Part shown: positions 19,570-21,749 of the stretch, in pieces
Numbering within the stretch: the stretch's first letter is position 1
Layout: each line of letters starts with the position of its first letter
Source: Isoetes engelmannii
Lineage: Eukaryota > Streptophyta > Lycopodiopsida > Isoetales > Isoetaceae
Length of the DNA: 21,749 nt
Direction of reading: 5' to 3'
Assembly (NCBI GenBank): GCA_011763485.2
Contig: JAANSK020265605.1
Coordinates: 1 to 21,749 of the forward strand
Notes under the pieces: model-generated
Told to the model about the DNA's origin: nothing
The model's input: the letters and a program-made list of their open reading frames with translations, nothing else
Databases searched by the model: none
Program-made: the position numbers and the translations under genes

Positions 19570-21503
19570 CTAAGTACCATAGTACTTTTCGTCCATGGCC
19601 TTCATGATCTTGATGTTCTCTTCATCTACTTCTTTGAGTTCTGAATAGTTATTCAGCACGTCAGCCACCCTGATAGAGAACCGGCACTCAGCCAATAAAA
19701 TACATAGTGTGTGCATGGACCAGTCATTCGTCTCAAAATTCTCTGGGGAGTACGGCTTGGTCACAACCAGGTTATCCGAGTTGTGATACCACTTGTAAGG
19801 GCTGTCATCTATGATAACTGTGTTTTTCTTGTCGAACTCTTGATGTGCATCGAAGACGGTCTGCAACCTTTTCACGATAATAGGCTTTCCCTTTGTGACT
19901 TGATGACTGAGATCATTAAAGGTGCTTGCACCTTTCATTTCCAAAAATAAATTTGAACGGTATAACGGACATGCCTAGCAACGTCCCCTTTTGCCATTGA
20001 GCTCCAAATGCCGACTTCGAACCCACGAGCAAAGCACCATTTGATCATCTCCTTGGCATGTGGCCGTGCGTACACAACTTTCCTGCCCGTTTTCTTGGGC
20101 TTCTGCTTCGTGTTGGGCATAGGGACGTGGTCCTCATCATACACAGCTGCAAGAACTCCATTGGCATCAAATATTACCAGTTTGTTGCCTGCATCCGGAT
20201 CCCAGTTGCTATCGTGGACTCAGACCAGTAATCCACAACGGGGTCCAAGGTTGGTATCTTTATTGCTTCCCACTGTTTTACTACCTCCGAATCCAGCCCA
20301 AGGATAGGCTCTCTTTCAAATTCCTGAATGGGGTTTTTGTCAGAATCCACTACTGCAGACTTATCAGACTCATTACCTTGAACCTTACTTGCCCCTACGG
20401 AACCTAGATCAGATGACTTCGATTAGTCTACCGTTTGGTCCTTATCCTCTTCGTTTCTTGGAGGGGTTCGGGATACGTGCTTAGATTTCGAAGACGGACT
20501 GGAATTCGAAGACGAGGCTTCAGAGGAAGATCGGCTTCTCAAATGTACATCGAGCAGGTTCCTGATAAAGAGAAATGGGGCAGAAGGGATTAGTCGCTCA
20601 GCTTCTCGACTCGCGAGTTGAGAAAATTGACAATGAGCAATGTAGAGGTTTTCAGCGTGCTTACCTGTTTTGAAGACTGGCGAGAATTGCTTCGACCGCA
20701 TCAGCATCCACCCCCTTGAAAGCATCATCAGAATCCTCGCCCTGTTTAGACTGCTTCTCCTCGGAATGCTTCTCCTCCTCATCTTCGACGTCATTTCCTC
20801 TACCTTCCTTCATCGCCACATAATAATCATTGAGAAGCTCAAGGTAAACCTTGAGCGACTCGAGCAACGCCTTGTCACTAATTATGGAAATTGGTTTCAT
20901 TCCACTATACATAGCACCTTCAGCAAAGAGCCCAGACATGTACCACTCGCAGACAATTTGATTCTCTTCGACCAAACTAGTGATGAAGTATTTAATGCAC
21001 AAGGGCCGTATTAGAATCTTGTGGATAGGGTCTGTCCTGCCATCTGTACTGATCCTGTCCCACATGGGCACCGCTTCCATTAACTTGCCCACCTTCCAAG
21101 CTTCCAGATTATCGTTGGACACCATGAACTTGTCGACGTAGTAGTTTGGGCTGGACCACCATTCCTCGAAGCTGACTTGAGGCAATGGGGACACCAATAT
21201 GGTAATTATATTAGCAAAACTCGGCCCCTTATGCAGTCAGGATTTGCATTCACTCTCCTTAGCAGGAAGAAACACTTGTGTTGTTCGATCATGCTTGGCT
21301 TTGTGATGGTAATACATATCCCAGAAATGTAAGAACTGGTCTTCAGTGAACAGCTTGTCATAATTCAGCAGGAATCTATCTAAACTCAAGGTCTGAATGC
21401 CATTCAACAGAAAAGGCTTCAGCTTAAGGATATCAGAAGTAATCCTGGTAGTAATTGGCCACATGTGTTCATTGGTGAAAATGTTAAATACAACCAGATT
21501 ATG
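19570..21503 (-). pseudogene. Degraded multi-part gene ending in an FCP1/SCP-like HAD phosphatase domain
   Basis: Reading 5' to 3' on the minus strand: an unrecognised N-terminal part (21503-20665; for example FLLNYDKLFTEDQFLHFWDM and VSFEEWWSSPNYYVDKFMV) ends in an acidic stretch. A clean intron follows (20664-20562, GTAAGC to TTTATCAG). A Ser-rich segment (RSRSSSEASSSNSSPSSKS) comes next, then an acidic linker. Last is a HAD/NIF domain: motif I LVIFDANGVLA (second Asp replaced by Asn), GFEVGIWSSMAKGDVARHV, then NTVIIDDSPYKWY, the IDDSPYK motif of FCP1/SCP phosphatases, and Tyr/Glu-rich helices to the stop at 19570. In-frame stops lie at 21237 and 20423, and the frame changes near 20220 and 19960; short introns cannot explain these. 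It was probably a nuclear phosphatase-like protein, now dead. The N-terminal part may belong to an undescribed family. Confidence 0.7.
20603..20624. repeat. Palindrome copy 3, inside a predicted 103-bp intron
   Basis: TTCTCGACTCGCGAGTTGAG is part of a 22-bp palindrome with one mismatch and the same core as copy 2. It lies near the middle of the intron 20562-20664 of the HAD-associated pseudogene and is flanked by ATTGACAATGAG, the inverse of the flank of copy 1. Confidence 0.9.
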
Positions 21504-21584
21504 TCACCACTTCTAACTATTGCAACAAGAACCAACGGATATAACCAATATCAAAGCACCAATATCAAAGCAATATATTCGAAT

Positions 21585-21749
21585 GCACCTTCTATTGATA
21601 AAAATGACTTATACAACTAAACGTCTATTGAACTCTATATTTCAAGAGCCCAAGCACCTTCTACAGACCATCACTGTCACAATTTAAGGGTCTGAACGGG
21701 ACTTGAACCCACTACCTCTGGAGTGGTAGCTGTGCATCCTAACCGAAAA
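21585..21749 (-). mobile_element. Partial tRNA-derived SINE, running off the window end
   Basis: On the minus strand the window end reads GGTTAGGATGCACAGC, then a CTACC/GGTAG stem, then GGTTCAAGTCCC (21698-21709), which matches the Pol III B box (GGTTCRANTCC). This looks like the D-arm, anticodon-arm and T-arm of a tRNA, but the A box lies partly outside the window. A tRNA-unrelated AT-rich body follows to lower coordinates. There is no complete cloverleaf, so a functional tRNA gene is unlikely. The 3' limit is approximate. Confidence 0.5.

Noticed and set aside
19940-20240. Short introns to explain the frame changes around the HAD motifs
   Set aside because: The possible GT-AG pairs would give introns of under 30 bases, too short for plant splicing, so real frame disruption is more likely.
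20670-21014. 114-codon plus-strand ORF at the right end
   Set aside because: It is antisense to the longer minus-strand frame, which continues across several segments and has a consistent splice site.
21685-21749. A functional tRNA gene on the minus strand
   Set aside because: The visible part does not make a full cloverleaf and the 5' half is outside the window. A tRNA-derived SINE fits the following sequence better.

Overview
The window reads as nuclear DNA of a land plant, most likely a fern or another spore-bearing plant. It is AT-rich, gene-sparse and full of small inverted repeats. Three things point this way: a large intronless PLS-type pentatricopeptide-repeat (PPR) gene, a U2AF65 splicing-factor gene cut into 18 coding exons, and the remains of an alpha-kinase gene, a kinase type that flowering plants generally lack. 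The fern assignment is an inference from protein style, not from a database match.

Layout. Bases 1-2.4 kb are accessory DNA: the tail of an unrecognised ORF, a 484-bp near-perfect palindrome, and nested 74-bp and 80-bp tandem duplications rich in ACGT-core motifs. A 987-residue PPR gene lies on the minus strand at 3193-6156. Its upstream flank is followed by a 113-bp MITE-like foldback (6540-6652), then a broken LINE fragment with reverse transcriptase motifs (6653-7590). From 7.6 to 11.9 kb there is no intact gene. This stretch holds local tandem duplications, a nested foldback element (8305-8945) and a Mutator-like element (9981-10726). The Mutator-like element has terminal inverted repeats of about 165 bp and still carries the C-terminal zinc knuckle of a MULE transposase.

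The best-supported gene is U2AF65, minus strand, 16765 to 11964. Eighteen exons join in phase to give a 584-residue protein with an RS domain, two RRMs and a C-terminal UHM. Its upstream flank is followed by a broken alpha-kinase gene (17516-18470, minus). The right end (18.6-21.5 kb, minus) holds a degraded multi-part gene ending in an FCP1/SCP-like HAD phosphatase domain. Three copies of a short palindrome related to TCTCGACTCGCGAGTCGAGA lie in this end, one of them inside a predicted 103-bp intron. The last ~160 bp look like a tRNA-derived SINE running off the window.

How the genes relate. The two intact genes are unrelated in pathway and are not an operon. The PPR protein should act on organelle transcripts, and U2AF65 on nuclear 3' splice sites. 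The rest is transposon debris and decayed host-like genes. The most unusual signals are the palindrome family, the alpha-kinase and HAD pseudogenes, and the block-repeat architecture of the PPR protein.
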